Source: Citrobacter tructae
Lineage (GTDB): Bacteria > Pseudomonadota > Gammaproteobacteria > Enterobacterales > Enterobacteriaceae
DNA length: 64,000 nucleotides
Direction: 5' to 3'
Assembly: GCF_004684345.1 (NCBI RefSeq)
Contig: NZ_CP038469.1
Span: forward strand, 2,666,001 to 2,730,000
Part shown: positions 35,041 through 43,984 of the stretch, piece by piece
How the letters are laid out: each line of letters opens with the position of its first letter
Position numbering within the stretch: position 1 is the stretch's first letter
Translations under genes and position numbers: made by a program
Notes under the pieces: generated by a model
The model's input: the letters and a program-made list of their open reading frames with translations, nothing else
Databases searched by the model: none
What the model was told of the DNA's origin: nothing

Positions 35041-36591
35041 ATGCCCACTTCAAGCGAACTCGCGCTGCAACAGCGTTGCCAACAAATCGTGACCAGTCCG
35101 GTGCTCAGCCCTGAGCAGAAACGCCACTTTTTGGCGCTGGAGGCTGAAAACGCGCTGCCTTACCCGCAACTATCTGCCGAAGCACGCCAGGCGCTGGATG
35201 ACGGGGTTATCTGCGATATGTACGAAGGTCATGCCCCGTTCAAACCGCGCTATGTTTTACCCGACTACGCGCGTTTTCTGGCCAACGGCTCATCATGGCT
35301 GGAGCTGGAAGGAGCACAGGATCTTGATGACGCGTTATCCTTACTCACCATCTTGTACCACCACGTACCATCAGTGACGTCGATGCCGGTCTACCTCGGT
35401 CAACTCGACACCCTATTGCAACCATATGTTAGAATTCTAACACAAGATGAGATCGATATTCGAATAAAACGTTTCTGGCGTTATCTCGACAGAACCCTGC
35501 CAGACGCCTTTATGCATGCCAATATTGGCCCAACCGACACGCCGATTACACGCGCAATTTTACGAGCAGATGCAGAGTTAAAGCAGGTTTCACCTAATCT
35601 TACCTTTATTTATGATCCGCAAATCACCCCTGATGATCTGCTGCTCAACGTGGCACAAAATATCTGCGAATGCAGTAAACCGCACATTTCTAACGGCCCT
35701 GAAAATGATAAAATTTTCACAAAAGGCCACTATGGCGTCGTCAGTTGTTACAACTCACTGCCGCTGGCTGGCGGTGGAAGTACGCTTGTCAGGCTGAATC
35801 TGAAAGCCATCGCAGAGCGCAGTACATCTATCGATGACTTCTTTACGCGCACCCTACCGCACTACTGCCAGCAGCAAATCGCCATCATTGATTCGCGGTG
35901 TGAATTCCTCTATGAGAAATCACATTTCTTTGAGAATAGCTTCCTGGTGCAGGAAGGGTTGATTGATCCCGAACGTTTTGTGCCTATGTTCGGTATGTAT
36001 GGCCTGGCGGAGGCGATAAACTTGCTGTGTGAGAAAGCCGGACTGAACGCACGCTACGGAAAAGATGAGCACGCCAATGAGTTGGGCTATCGTGTCAGCG
36101 CTCAGCTTGCCGACTTTGTCGCAAACACGCCGGTGAAATACGGCTGGAAGCAGCACGCGATGCTGCATGCGCAGTCGGGGATCAGTTCCGACATCGGCAC
36201 CACGCCGGGTGCACGTCTGCCTTATGGCGACGAGCCGGATCCCATCACCCATCTGCAAACCGTAGCACCGCATCACGTGTATTATCACGCCGGGATCAGC
36301 GACATCCTCACGCTGGATGAAACCATTAAGCGTAATCCCCAGGCGCTGGTACAGCTTTGCCTGGGGGCGTTTAAAGCCGGAATGCGTGAATTTACCGCCA
36401 ACATCAGCGGCAACGATCTGGTTCGCGTCACCGGTTATATGGTGCGTCTGTCGGATCTGGAAAAATACCGTACCGAAGGCTCACGCACCAACACCACCTG
36501 GCTGGGCGAAGAGGCCGCGCGCAATACGCGTATTCTGGAACGTCAACCTCGTGTGATTAGTCATGAACAGCAGATGCGCTTCAGTAAGTAA
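35041..36591 (+). CDS. yjjI: YjjI, glycyl-radical-enzyme-like protein (DUF3029)
   Basis: This 516-residue protein is a distant pyruvate formate-lyase relative. The C-terminal RVTGYMVRLSD (about 456-466) fits the glycyl radical motif RVxGY, with the glycine as the likely radical site. VVSCYNSLPLAGGGSTLVR in the middle contains a candidate catalytic cysteine. The substrate is unknown. The ATG at 35041 has an AAAGGAA ribosome-binding site; the frame stays open to 34954. Its 3' end overlaps yjjW, the likely activase. A perfect DeoR palindrome lies inside the coding region at 35427-35442. Confidence 0.9.
   Translation: MPTSSELALQQRCQQIVTSPVLSPEQKRHFLALEAENALPYPQLSAEARQALDDGVICDMYEGHAPFKPRYVLPDYARFLANGSSWLELEGAQDLDDALSLLTILYHHVPSVTSMPVYLGQLDTLLQPYVRILTQDEIDIRIKRFWRYLDRTLPDAFMHANIGPTDTPITRAILRADAELKQVSPNLTFIYDPQITPDDLLLNVAQNICECSKPHISNGPENDKIFTKGHYGVVSCYNSLPLAGGGSTLVRLNLKAIAERSTSIDDFFTRTLPHYCQQQIAIIDSRCEFLYEKSHFFENSFLVQEGLIDPERFVPMFGMYGLAEAINLLCEKAGLNARYGKDEHANELGYRVSAQLADFVANTPVKYGWKQHAMLHAQSGISSDIGTTPGARLPYGDEPDPITHLQTVAPHHVYYHAGISDILTLDETIKRNPQALVQLCLGAFKAGMREFTANISGNDLVRVTGYMVRLSDLEKYRTEGSRTNTTWLGEEAARNTRILERQPRVISHEQQMRFSK
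35427..35442 (-). promoter_or_regulatory. Distal DeoR operator inside yjjI (O1-type)
   Basis: TGTTAGAATTCTAACA is a perfect 16-bp palindrome matching the DeoR operator. It lies within yjjI, 601 bp start-to-start from the proximal operator. In E. coli the two cooperating deo operators are reported 599 bp apart, so this should be deoP1/O1, allowing a repressor-mediated DNA loop. Confidence 0.88.
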
Positions 36592-37426
36592 AATCATCCC
36601 TTTCTCCTGCGTCGACGGGCCAGGCAGTCGTCTGGCCCTGTTCCTGCAGGGGTGCAATCTGCGCTGTAAGAATTGCCACAATCCGTGGACGATGGGCCGC
36701 TGCAATGATTGTGGGGAGTGTGTGCTGCATTGTCCGCATGACGCACTAAGTCTGAGTGCAGGGAAAGTATGGTGGCAATCCGATGTTTGTCAGCAGTGCG
36801 ACACCTGCCTGCAGATGTGCCCGCAGCAAGCCACGCCGATGGCACAGACGATGAGCGTCGATGAGGTGTTGCGACATATTCGTAAGGCATCGTTATTTAT
36901 TGAAGGGATTACCGTTAGCGGCGGTGAGGCAACGACACAGCTTCCCTTTGTGATTGCGCTGTTCTCAGCGATCAAAGCAGCTCCTCAGCTGCAGCACCTC
37001 ACCTGCATGGTGGACAGCAACGGCTGGCTTGGTGAAACCGGCTGGAAGAAGCTACTGCCGGTTTGCGACGGTGTGATGCTGGATTTAAAAGCCTGGGACA
37101 GCGCATGTCATTTACAGCTTACCGGACGCGATAACGCGACGATCAAACGCAGTATTCTCTTTCTGGCTGAGCGAGGAAAACTGGCGGAGCTACGCCTGCT
37201 GGTGATCCCCGACCAGGTAGATTATCTGCAACATATCGATCCGCTGGCGGCGTTTATTAACCGCTTGGGCAACATACCCGTGCGGCTTAACGCGTTTCAT
37301 GCACATGGCGTGTATGGTGAAGCTAAAGCCTGGTCGAGCGCTTTACCTGAGGATGTGGAGCGACTGGCTGGCGCATTGCAGGATCGAGGAGTGGATAACC
37401 TGATTTTCCCGGCGTTATACCTGTAG
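36563..37426 (+). CDS. yjjW: YjjW, radical-SAM glycyl radical activating enzyme
   Basis: This 287-residue protein is of the PflA family. The radical-SAM cluster motif CNLRCKNC (about 32-39) is intact, followed by two ferredoxin-like clusters (CNDCGECVLHC and CQQCDTCLQMC, about 48-90). It should install the glycyl radical on YjjI using SAM and reduced flavodoxin. It starts 29 bp before the end of yjjI, showing tight coupling. The reaction of the pair is unknown. Confidence 0.93.
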   Translation: MNSRCASVSKIIPFSCVDGPGSRLALFLQGCNLRCKNCHNPWTMGRCNDCGECVLHCPHDALSLSAGKVWWQSDVCQQCDTCLQMCPQQATPMAQTMSVDEVLRHIRKASLFIEGITVSGGEATTQLPFVIALFSAIKAAPQLQHLTCMVDSNGWLGETGWKKLLPVCDGVMLDLKAWDSACHLQLTGRDNATIKRSILFLAERGKLAELRLLVIPDQVDYLQHIDPLAAFINRLGNIPVRLNAFHAHGVYGEAKAWSSALPEDVERLAGALQDRGVDNLIFPALYL

Positions 37427-37442
37427 GTTTGTCAGCCGACAA

Positions 37443-38219
37443 TCAAACATCAAACAACGTCGTCGTATTGCGATACAGCGCCTCGGCAATTACATCCGCC
37501 GGTTCCGGGCGCAGTTGGCATAATACGTCAAACACCCCGACTACCTGCTCCGGACGATTAGGCTGCCCCTGAAAGCCGTTCAGTGGCATATCCGGCGCGT
37601 CGGTTTCCAGCAGTAGTGATTCCAGCGGTAACCGCGCCATTACCTCTCGCGTTTTGCTGGCGCGGGGATAGGTAATGGTCCCGCCCACGCCAATTTTATA
37701 TCCCAGTTGCACAAAGCGCTCCGCCTGCTGCATGCTTCCTGCAAAACCGTGTACTACACCGGTTCGCGGGAGGGCGTGGTGTTTAAGATGCATCGCCAGC
37801 TTGTCATGGGTGCGGCGCGAATGCAGGATCACCGGCATATCGTAGCGTTTCGCCAGTTGAAGCTGCGTATCCAGCACCCGCTCCTGCTTGTCAAACTGCG
37901 GATCGTCACGATACAGATCCAGTCCTATCTCCCCCACCGCCACCAGCTTTTGCGGGCGCTTTTCCAGCACCTGTTGCAGCCGGTCCAGGGCGTCGTCGTT
38001 ATGATGTTCAATCACAATCGGATGTAAACCCAGCGCGGCAAACAACGGGGGGTAGGTTTGCGCTAACGCCAGCACACGGGTAAAGTTCGCCGCCTCGGTA
38101 GCCGGAACGATAATACTGCCCACACCGGCTTCACAGGCACGTTGCAGGCTGGCGGATTCGTCTCCGGTAAAAGGCGGAAAATCAAAATGACAATGCGTAT
38201 CGATGAACCGATAGCTCAC
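37443..38219 (-). CDS. yjjV: TatD-family metal-dependent hydrolase YjjV
   Basis: This 258-residue protein has the TatD TIM-barrel metal site, with the first ligands in DTHCHFDFP (7-15), Glu in AVGEIGLDLY (about 92-101), His in ILHSRRTHDKL, and Asp in LETDAPDMPL (about 202-211). TatD relatives are DNases or deaminase-like hydrolases; E. coli YjjV is described as a 3'-5' DNase-type enzyme. It overlaps yjjU by 4 bp and is convergent with yjjW. Confidence 0.92.
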   Translation of the reverse strand: MSYRFIDTHCHFDFPPFTGDESASLQRACEAGVGSIIVPATEAANFTRVLALAQTYPPLFAALGLHPIVIEHHNDDALDRLQQVLEKRPQKLVAVGEIGLDLYRDDPQFDKQERVLDTQLQLAKRYDMPVILHSRRTHDKLAMHLKHHALPRTGVVHGFAGSMQQAERFVQLGYKIGVGGTITYPRASKTREVMARLPLESLLLETDAPDMPLNGFQGQPNRPEQVVGVFDVLCQLRPEPADVIAEALYRNTTTLFDV

Positions 38220-39289
38220 GCCAGATCCTCATGGTTAAACGTGGTGTCGTTGGCCTGAGGCGCATCGGCTACCACTGGCGCAAGAACATCGTTGGCAACT
38301 GGCGCCGGAGGGACCACCACCGATCCAGGCACCATAATCTTCGGCGTCTGGCGGGGCAACGGCACATTTTTCGCCAGCAGTTTACCGATGGTTGCCAAAA
38401 AGTAGCGTCCGCACAGGCGCCCGGTTTTGTAGTCTTCACGCAGGGCCGGGATACGGCTCCCCAGCGCCATACTGTGGAGCGGTTTTGGCGGATAGATCTC
38501 AAAGAGACGCAGCTTACCCGGCGGTTTTTCAATAAAGCTTTGAATCGCGCGGTAGCTGGCCTCATGGTGCTGAACCAGATTCACTAATGGCTGCAGGCTG
38601 CTTTCCCCCAGCCAGCGCTCCATGCGCTTAAACCACTGTGGGGTGTAGTACATTTGCGACGGCACGGTGCGGATCACCACCAGCGTTTTTGCCCCCTGCT
38701 TTACTGCTTCCTGAACAGGGATGGCGTCACTTACCCCACCGTCCAGATAGTTCACACCATCCAGGGCTACCCCGCTACGATAAAATCCCGGAATGGCGCT
38801 GGACGCACGGAGGAGGTCAAGCCAGTTTTGTCGGTTCGGTGCAAAATAGCCCGGTGTGTAGTCATCACCACGACAGGCGCACATGTAAAACGCTTTTCCT
38901 GCGGCAAACAATTGTTCTGCGTTGTCTATTGCCAGCGGCATCTGCGCGGCGGTGGCTTCCACTAGCCAGTCGAGATCGATAAGATTTCCCCCGCGCACAA
39001 ACCGAACCGGGTCAAAGAATTCGCGTCGGGTGGTGTAGCGCATAATCACTTTGCGCCCGTAACCCGGTTGGTTGCAGAGATAGGCCGAAAGATTTTGTGC
39101 GCCAGCGGACGTTCCGTAGAAGAGATCGAAGGGATTAAACTGCGCGCGCATGAACTCATCCAGCACACCTGCGGTGAAAATCCCCCTTTGTCCTCCGCCC
39201 TCACACACCAGCGCCATACTGCCAGGTTGAAACGGACGTAACGATAACGGCGCAATATTACCGAGCGTGACGGGTATTCTCTGCCCCAC
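38216..39289 (-). CDS. yjjU: Patatin-like phospholipase YjjU
   Basis: This 357-residue protein has the patatin active-site set: oxyanion motif EGGGQRG (about 30-36), nucleophile GTSAG (about 60-64) and the catalytic Asp in DGGVSDAIPV (about 180-189). It is expected to hydrolyse lipid acyl esters; the physiological substrate is unknown. The C-terminal proline/valine-rich stretch (about 320-357) is low in complexity. It overlaps yjjV by 4 bp, so the two are probably cotranslated. Confidence 0.9.
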   Translation of the reverse strand: MGQRIPVTLGNIAPLSLRPFQPGSMALVCEGGGQRGIFTAGVLDEFMRAQFNPFDLFYGTSAGAQNLSAYLCNQPGYGRKVIMRYTTRREFFDPVRFVRGGNLIDLDWLVEATAAQMPLAIDNAEQLFAAGKAFYMCACRGDDYTPGYFAPNRQNWLDLLRASSAIPGFYRSGVALDGVNYLDGGVSDAIPVQEAVKQGAKTLVVIRTVPSQMYYTPQWFKRMERWLGESSLQPLVNLVQHHEASYRAIQSFIEKPPGKLRLFEIYPPKPLHSMALGSRIPALREDYKTGRLCGRYFLATIGKLLAKNVPLPRQTPKIMVPGSVVVPPAPVANDVLAPVVADAPQANDTTFNHEDLA

Positions 39290-39356
39290 CTCTGCCTTCC
39301 TGTTATTTTTTTATGATAGAGCGACAAAGTAACGCAAATTGCGCATCACTAAAACC

Positions 39357-39383
39357 GTAAAAGCCAGTCCACTGGACTGGCTT
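39357..39383 (-). terminator. Intrinsic terminator downstream of ytjA
   Basis: AAGCCAGTCC and GGACTGGCTT form a perfect 10-bp stem with a 3-nt loop (39361-39383), followed on the minus strand by TTTT. It separates ytjA from yjjU. Confidence 0.8.
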
Positions 39384-39413
39384 AGTAGCAATTTTTCTTT
39401 ACGGTTGGTACAG

Positions 39414-39575
39414 CTAGGGTCGTTTACGTCCGGTGAACAAGCTTACCAGGAACAGAATAATCCCCACGACGAAGACAATTTTTGCTGCACCTGCAGCGGT
39501 ACCCGCCAGTCCACCAAAGCCCAGAGCGGCAGCAATTAACGCGATAACCAGAAATATGATGCCCCAACGAAACAT
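39414..39575 (-). CDS. ytjA: YtjA, 53-residue membrane protein (DUF1328)
   Basis: This small hydrophobic protein begins MFRWGIIFLVIALI and has two helices, separated by a Gly/Ala-rich turn (LGFGGLAGTAAGAAK), and a basic tail GRKRP. It belongs to the DUF1328/YtjA family, often stress-induced. The ATG at 39575 has a strong AAAGGAGAA ribosome-binding site; longer upstream reading adds unrelated residues. It lies downstream of osmY on the same strand. Confidence 0.88.
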   Translation of the reverse strand: MFRWGIIFLVIALIAAALGFGGLAGTAAGAAKIVFVVGIILFLVSLFTGRKRP

Positions 39576-39701
39576 ACGCTTCTCCTTTACCATAGTTAAT
39601 GTCAACCGCTTGAAATGGGCGCTCAGGCCGCCCATTGCGATATTTTAGTGTGGTGCACAACGCGCCTTCCGACAAACATCAGGACGGTGAATTAAGTCGA
39701 A

Positions 39702-40319
39702 TTACTGAGTTTTGAGGTCATTTTTGACGCTTTTCACGCCATCAACGGCTTTGGCGATGCTCTCAGCACGCTCGCTTTGCGCCTGTGAATCGACGGTTCC
39801 GGAAAGCTGAACCACACCATCGGTAGTCTCCACTTTCACTTTACGGGAAGGGACTATGTCATCAGCCAGCAGTTTCGCTTTCACTTCGCTGGTGGTTGCC
39901 GTATCGCCTGCATAGCCTTTTACAGTCGTACTTTTGCTATCCCGAACGTGCAGTTTGTCGCTAACGGAGGTCACACCTTCAACGCCTTTCGCCACCTTCA
40001 CAGCCTCTTCAGCCTGCGCCTGGCTTTCAACAAATCCGCTTAGGGTGACCACTTTCTGGTCTGTTTTGACGGAGATATCGGTGCTCTTGATGCTTTCGTG
40101 ATCCACCAGCGCGGCTTTCACTTTTGCGGTGATGGAGCTGTCATCCATGAAATCACCGACTTTGTTCATCGAGCTATCGACTTTCTGCCCTGCGCTTTCA
40201 AGACCGGATTGCCCTTTATCTGTCGTCGCGTTTTCTGCAAATGCAGAACCCGTTGCAACAGCAGAGGTCAGCATCACAGCCAGCAGCGTTTTAGAAATCT
40301 TCAATTTTGTCATTGTCAT
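39702..40319 (-). CDS. osmY: Osmotically inducible periplasmic protein OsmY
   Basis: This 205-residue protein has a signal peptide ending about residue 28 (SAFA-ENAT) and two BON domains (about 55-125 and 134-203) with the repeated KTDQKVVTLSGFVES and ETTDGVVQLSGTVDS motifs that contact membranes or proteins. It is a sigma-S-dependent osmotic stress protein in E. coli. It is four residues longer than K-12 OsmY because of changes just after the signal peptide. Confidence 0.96.
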   Translation of the reverse strand: MTMTKLKISKTLLAVMLTSAVATGSAFAENATTDKGQSGLESAGQKVDSSMNKVGDFMDDSSITAKVKAALVDHESIKSTDISVKTDQKVVTLSGFVESQAQAEEAVKVAKGVEGVTSVSDKLHVRDSKSTTVKGYAGDTATTSEVKAKLLADDIVPSRKVKVETTDGVVQLSGTVDSQAQSERAESIAKAVDGVKSVKNDLKTQ

Positions 40320-40623
40320 CGATGTAATCCTTTTTTGCTCATATCGATGCTCTGCCGCTTATCGGGCTGAGCCAGCAACTAATCTCGTAATCAAAATAAA
40401 TATCAGCTAAAACAACTAAGATGAGAATTTAACGTAGAATTTAAAGCCGATATTTATGTCATCACATTGTTAAATATAGATCACAATTTTGATGTCGCAG
40501 ATAAATACGGTTAAAAAACAGACAAAATGAGGAAAAAGCGCGGGATTTAAGAACATTCCGTAAGGGATTAATAAGGCAGGGAAAGTCACAGGGTACGGCA
40601 CAAGCCGCACCCTGGAGGGTCGA
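40320..40623. other. Intergenic region between prfC and osmY
   Basis: About 300 bp without a gene. The part next to osmY should carry its stationary-phase promoter, though I cannot fix its boxes. The part next to prfC holds a 24-bp hairpin at 40590-40613, listed separately. Confidence 0.5.
40590..40613 (-). terminator. Hairpin downstream of prfC
   Basis: AGGGTACGGC and GCCGCACCCT form a 10-bp stem with one mismatch and an ACAA loop, about 10 bp after the prfC stop. The U-run is weak. Confidence 0.6.
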
Positions 40624-42213
40624 TTAGTGTTCGCGCGTTTTACGGAACGTAACGTCAGGATAACGTTCCTGGGTGAGGTTCAGGTTAACCATGGTAGGCG
40701 CGATATAGGTGAGATTATCGCCGCCATCCAGTGCCAGCTGAATTTCGTTTTTACGCTTAAACTCTTCGAATTTCTTCACGTCTGAGCATTCTACCCAGCG
40801 CGCAGTTGCCACATTGACCGACTCGTAGATTGCTTCAACGTTGTACTCGCTTTTCAGACGCGAAACGACAACGTCAAACTGCAGCACACCGACGGCGCCG
40901 ACGATCAGGTCATTGTTAGCAATCGGACGGAAAACCTGCACCGCGCCCTCTTCAGAAAGCTGCACCAGCCCTTTCAGCAGCTGTTTTTGCTTCAGCGGAT
41001 CTTTCAGGCGAATACGACGGAACAGTTCTGGCGCGAAGTTCGGAATGCCGGTGAACTTCATCATTTCACCTTGAGTAAAGGTGTCGCCGATCTGAATGGT
41101 GCCGTGGTTGTGCAGACCAAGGATATCCCCCGGATACGCTTCTTCCACATGAGAACGGTCGCCAGCCATAAAGGTCAGTGCATCGGAAATCACCACGTCT
41201 TTACCAATACGCACCTGGCGCATTTTCATGCCTTTCTCGTACTTGCCGGAAACCACGCGCATGAACGCCACGCGGTCGCGGTGTTTCGGGTCCATATTGG
41301 CCTGAATTTTAAACACAAAACCAGTGAACTTCTCTTCTGCTGCCTCGACCACGCGGGTATCGGTTTTGCGTGGCATTGGCGCAGGCGCCCACTCCACCAG
41401 ACCGTCCAGCATATGGTCAACGCCGAAGTTACCCAACGCAGTCCCGAAGAAGACCGGGGTGATTTCACCGGCAAGGAACAGCTCCTGGTCAAACTCGTTA
41501 GAGGCGCCCTGCACCAGTTCCAGTTCGTCACGCAGCTGCTGCGCCAGATCTTCGCCCACGGCGGCATCAAGATCCGGGTTGTTCAGACCTTTAACAATAC
41601 GAACGTCCTGGATAGTGTGGCCTTTACCGGTCTGGTACAGGTAAGTTTCGTCTTTATACAGGTGGTAAACACCTTTGAACAACTTACCGCAGCCAATCGG
41701 CCAGGTAATCGGCGCGCAGCCGATTTTCAGTTCGTTTTCGACTTCATCCAGCAGCTCCATCGGATCGCGGATATCACGGTCGAGTTTGTTCATAAACGTC
41801 AGGATCGGCGTATCACGCAGACGCGTAACTTCCATCAGCTTGCGGGTACGGTCTTCGACACCTTTCGCGGCGTCGATGACCATCAGGCAACAGTCGACCG
41901 CCGTCAGGGTACGGTAAGTATCTTCGGAGAAGTCTTCGTGTCCCGGGGTATCCAGCAGGTTGACTAGGCAATCATGATACGGAAATTGCATGACAGAGGT
42001 GGTAATGGAGATACCACGCTGTTTTTCCATCTCCATCCAGTCAGATTTCGCGTGCTGGTTTGAACCGCGGCCTTTTACTGTACCGGCGGTCTGGATAGCC
42101 TGTCCGAATAACAGCACCTTTTCGGTGATAGTTGTTTTACCGGCATCCGGGTGAGAAATAATGGCAAAAGTGCGGCGTTTGGCCACCTCTTGCAAAAAAG
42201 GAGACAACGTCAT
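40624..42213 (-). CDS. prfC: Peptide chain release factor 3 (RF3)
   Basis: This 529-residue translational GTPase removes RF1 or RF2 from the ribosome after peptide release. G1 SHPDAGKTT (about 19-27), G3 DTPGH (about 88-92) and G4 NKLD (about 142-145) are present, and the later domains match E. coli. Upstream TTG in the same frame adds two residues; I chose the ATG at 42213, giving the standard N-terminus MTLSPF. It is separated from yjjG by about 90 bp. Confidence 0.98.
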   Translation of the reverse strand: MTLSPFLQEVAKRRTFAIISHPDAGKTTITEKVLLFGQAIQTAGTVKGRGSNQHAKSDWMEMEKQRGISITTSVMQFPYHDCLVNLLDTPGHEDFSEDTYRTLTAVDCCLMVIDAAKGVEDRTRKLMEVTRLRDTPILTFMNKLDRDIRDPMELLDEVENELKIGCAPITWPIGCGKLFKGVYHLYKDETYLYQTGKGHTIQDVRIVKGLNNPDLDAAVGEDLAQQLRDELELVQGASNEFDQELFLAGEITPVFFGTALGNFGVDHMLDGLVEWAPAPMPRKTDTRVVEAAEEKFTGFVFKIQANMDPKHRDRVAFMRVVSGKYEKGMKMRQVRIGKDVVISDALTFMAGDRSHVEEAYPGDILGLHNHGTIQIGDTFTQGEMMKFTGIPNFAPELFRRIRLKDPLKQKQLLKGLVQLSEEGAVQVFRPIANNDLIVGAVGVLQFDVVVSRLKSEYNVEAIYESVNVATARWVECSDVKKFEEFKRKNEIQLALDGGDNLTYIAPTMVNLNLTQERYPDVTFRKTREH

Positions 42214-42305
42214 AGTCAAATCTTCTTAGGTAAGCACGGCGTCAGGCCGGGCATGTTGAATACGAAAAATTGCGGCTATTTTACCCATCAACGGGGGGGA
42301 GGCAA

Positions 42306-42983
42306 TCAGTGTTTACACAGCAGTTGCTCCAGTTCGCTTAATGAAGCCACGGTCCAGGTCGGCTGGATGCCCGCCGGTTGCACGCGTTGGTGCGCATTTA
42401 GCCAACAGGTTGATAACCCGGAATTGATGCCACCCAGAATATCGGACTCCGCCGTATCACCGACCATCAGCACGCGAGAGCGGTCAGGATTACCCGCCTG
42501 CTCCAGCGCATAATCAAAAATGCGCGGGTCGGGTTTTGCCACGCCAACCTCTTCAGAAATGACCATCAGGTCGAAGTGGTCACGCAGCCCGGTGCGTTCA
42601 AGACGGATTTGCTGCAATGCGGTAAAGCCGTTGGTAATAATGCCGATTTTCGTTTTGCCACGAATCGCATTCAACAGCGACACCGCCCCCGGTAACGGAG
42701 AGCAAATTTCTGCCATCGCATTAATAAAAGCATCATTGAGAGAACCCGGCGGCACGTTCAGACGTTCAGCCCAGCTCAGGAAACGGGCATGTTGCAGTTG
42801 TAATGAAGTAATCGCACCATTTTGATAATCCACCCACAGTGGTTTATTCACGGCCTGGTAGTCCTGAAAATCCTCAGCGGTAAAGGTAATGCTGTAGTCA
42901 AGAAACATCCGCTGTAGGCCGGTAAACGCATCAAATGTGAACAGCGTTTCGTCGGCATCAAAGAAAATCCAGTCCCACTTCAT
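42306..42983 (-). CDS. yjjG: Pyrimidine nucleotidase YjjG
   Basis: This 225-residue HAD-family phosphatase removes phosphate from UMP, dUMP and dTMP, and from non-canonical pyrimidine monophosphates such as 5-fluoro-dUMP. The nucleophile motif is FFDADETLF (6-14), followed by ITNGFTAL (about 108-115) and MVGDTAESDILGG (about 169-181). Three consecutive ATGs begin the frame (42989, 42986, 42983), all after AAGGTG; I report the third, which equals E. coli YjjG. Convergent neighbours are absent; rimI is directly upstream. Confidence 0.93.
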   Translation of the reverse strand: MKWDWIFFDADETLFTFDAFTGLQRMFLDYSITFTAEDFQDYQAVNKPLWVDYQNGAITSLQLQHARFLSWAERLNVPPGSLNDAFINAMAEICSPLPGAVSLLNAIRGKTKIGIITNGFTALQQIRLERTGLRDHFDLMVISEEVGVAKPDPRIFDYALEQAGNPDRSRVLMVGDTAESDILGGINSGLSTCWLNAHQRVQPAGIQPTWTVASLSELEQLLCKH

Positions 42984-43000
42984 CATCATTACACCTTGTC

Positions 43001-43447
43001 TTACATACTGATTGGCAATGCCATAATAATGGCGTCTTCGTGACCGTCGGCTGTCGGATAGTAATTGCGGCGGATCGTCGCCTCGTTAAAGCCCAGGCTT
43101 TCATACAGCGCAATCGCCGCAGCGTTCGAGGCACGCACTTCTAACCACAGCGTCAGAATGCCACGTTTTTCCAGCTCGTCGATCAGGTACTCCAGTAGCT
43201 CACGCCCCAAACCCCGCCGCTGAAAATCAGGATCGACGGCGATGTTAAACAGCGTTGCTTCATCCAGCACAACCTGCGTGATCGCAAAGGCGGCCATCGT
43301 TCCGTCAACCGTTAACTGATAGTTGAGATAGCGATCGCCCTGGTTGCTGGCAAATGTTTTTTCGCTCCACGGAAAGGCGTGGGCGCGTTTTTCAATCTGA
43401 AATGCTGCAGGTAAATCAGTCGGGCTGAGGGAAGAAATCGTGTTCAT
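43001..43447 (-). CDS. rimI: Ribosomal protein bS18 N-alpha-acetyltransferase RimI
   Basis: This 148-residue GNAT enzyme acetylates the N-terminus of ribosomal protein S18. The acetyl-CoA loop QRRGLGRELLEY (about 79-90) and the terminal ALYESLGF (about 119-126) are GNAT hallmarks. The frame stays open to 43606, but MNTISSLSPTD at 43447 gives the family length. It overlaps the end of holD by 32 bp in another frame, as in E. coli, so the two are coupled. Confidence 0.96.
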   Translation of the reverse strand: MNTISSLSPTDLPAAFQIEKRAHAFPWSEKTFASNQGDRYLNYQLTVDGTMAAFAITQVVLDEATLFNIAVDPDFQRRGLGRELLEYLIDELEKRGILTLWLEVRASNAAAIALYESLGFNEATIRRNYYPTADGHEDAIIMALPISM

Positions 43448-43829
43448 ATGCGCAGATTTGTTGCCATAACGCGGCGCGTGCCGCTGGGTTTTCCCGTAAT
43501 TCATTAAACGCAGGACTGGCGACCTGAGCGCCATCCAACGGCAGAGGCTCTTCGGTTCCCAGCCGCCAGCTGTTACAGCGACTGCCTTGCGGCAGCATGG
43601 CGACACGGTCAGGTGTCAGTTGTAAAACCTGATCCGCACTGACGGTCAATGCGCGTAAAATATCGTTCATCAACGGTTCGGTTAACGCGGGTAACTCTGC
43701 AGCAACCATCACCAAACGGACATGCGCAGGAATTGAAATCGCGATCTCGCCCTGCAGTACGCCAGGACGACGCAGCGACCACTGCGTAATGCCCAGTTGC
43801 TGTAACTGCCAGTTTCGTCGGGATGTCAT
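43416..43829 (-). CDS. holD: DNA polymerase III psi subunit
   Basis: This 137-residue clamp-loader subunit bridges chi (HolC, which binds SSB) to the gamma/tau complex. The N-terminal MTSRRNWQLQQLGITQW is the conserved clamp-loader contact, and the C-terminal ICAYEHDFFP matches E. coli. The ATG at 43829 was chosen over longer frames (to 43916) by length and homology. It overlaps rimI by 32 bp. Confidence 0.96.
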   Translation of the reverse strand: MTSRRNWQLQQLGITQWSLRRPGVLQGEIAISIPAHVRLVMVAAELPALTEPLMNDILRALTVSADQVLQLTPDRVAMLPQGSRCNSWRLGTEEPLPLDGAQVASPAFNELRENPAARAALWQQICAYEHDFFPQPD

Positions 43830-43984
43830 AGCGAAACACTCCTGTCTATCAGGGGCGCAAATATAGCAAATCTGTCGAATCGACGCCAACAAACAACGAT
43901 ACACATCATCCCGCATGCCGCCTTGATTCAGCTTGACTGATTTTGTGTATATAATCGCAACCTGTATAAATTGAGGAGCATTCC

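Noticed and set aside
40987..41967. 326-codon open frame opposite prfC
   Set aside because: Antisense shadow of a highly conserved GTPase gene; composition is rich in His/Gln as expected from reverse reading.
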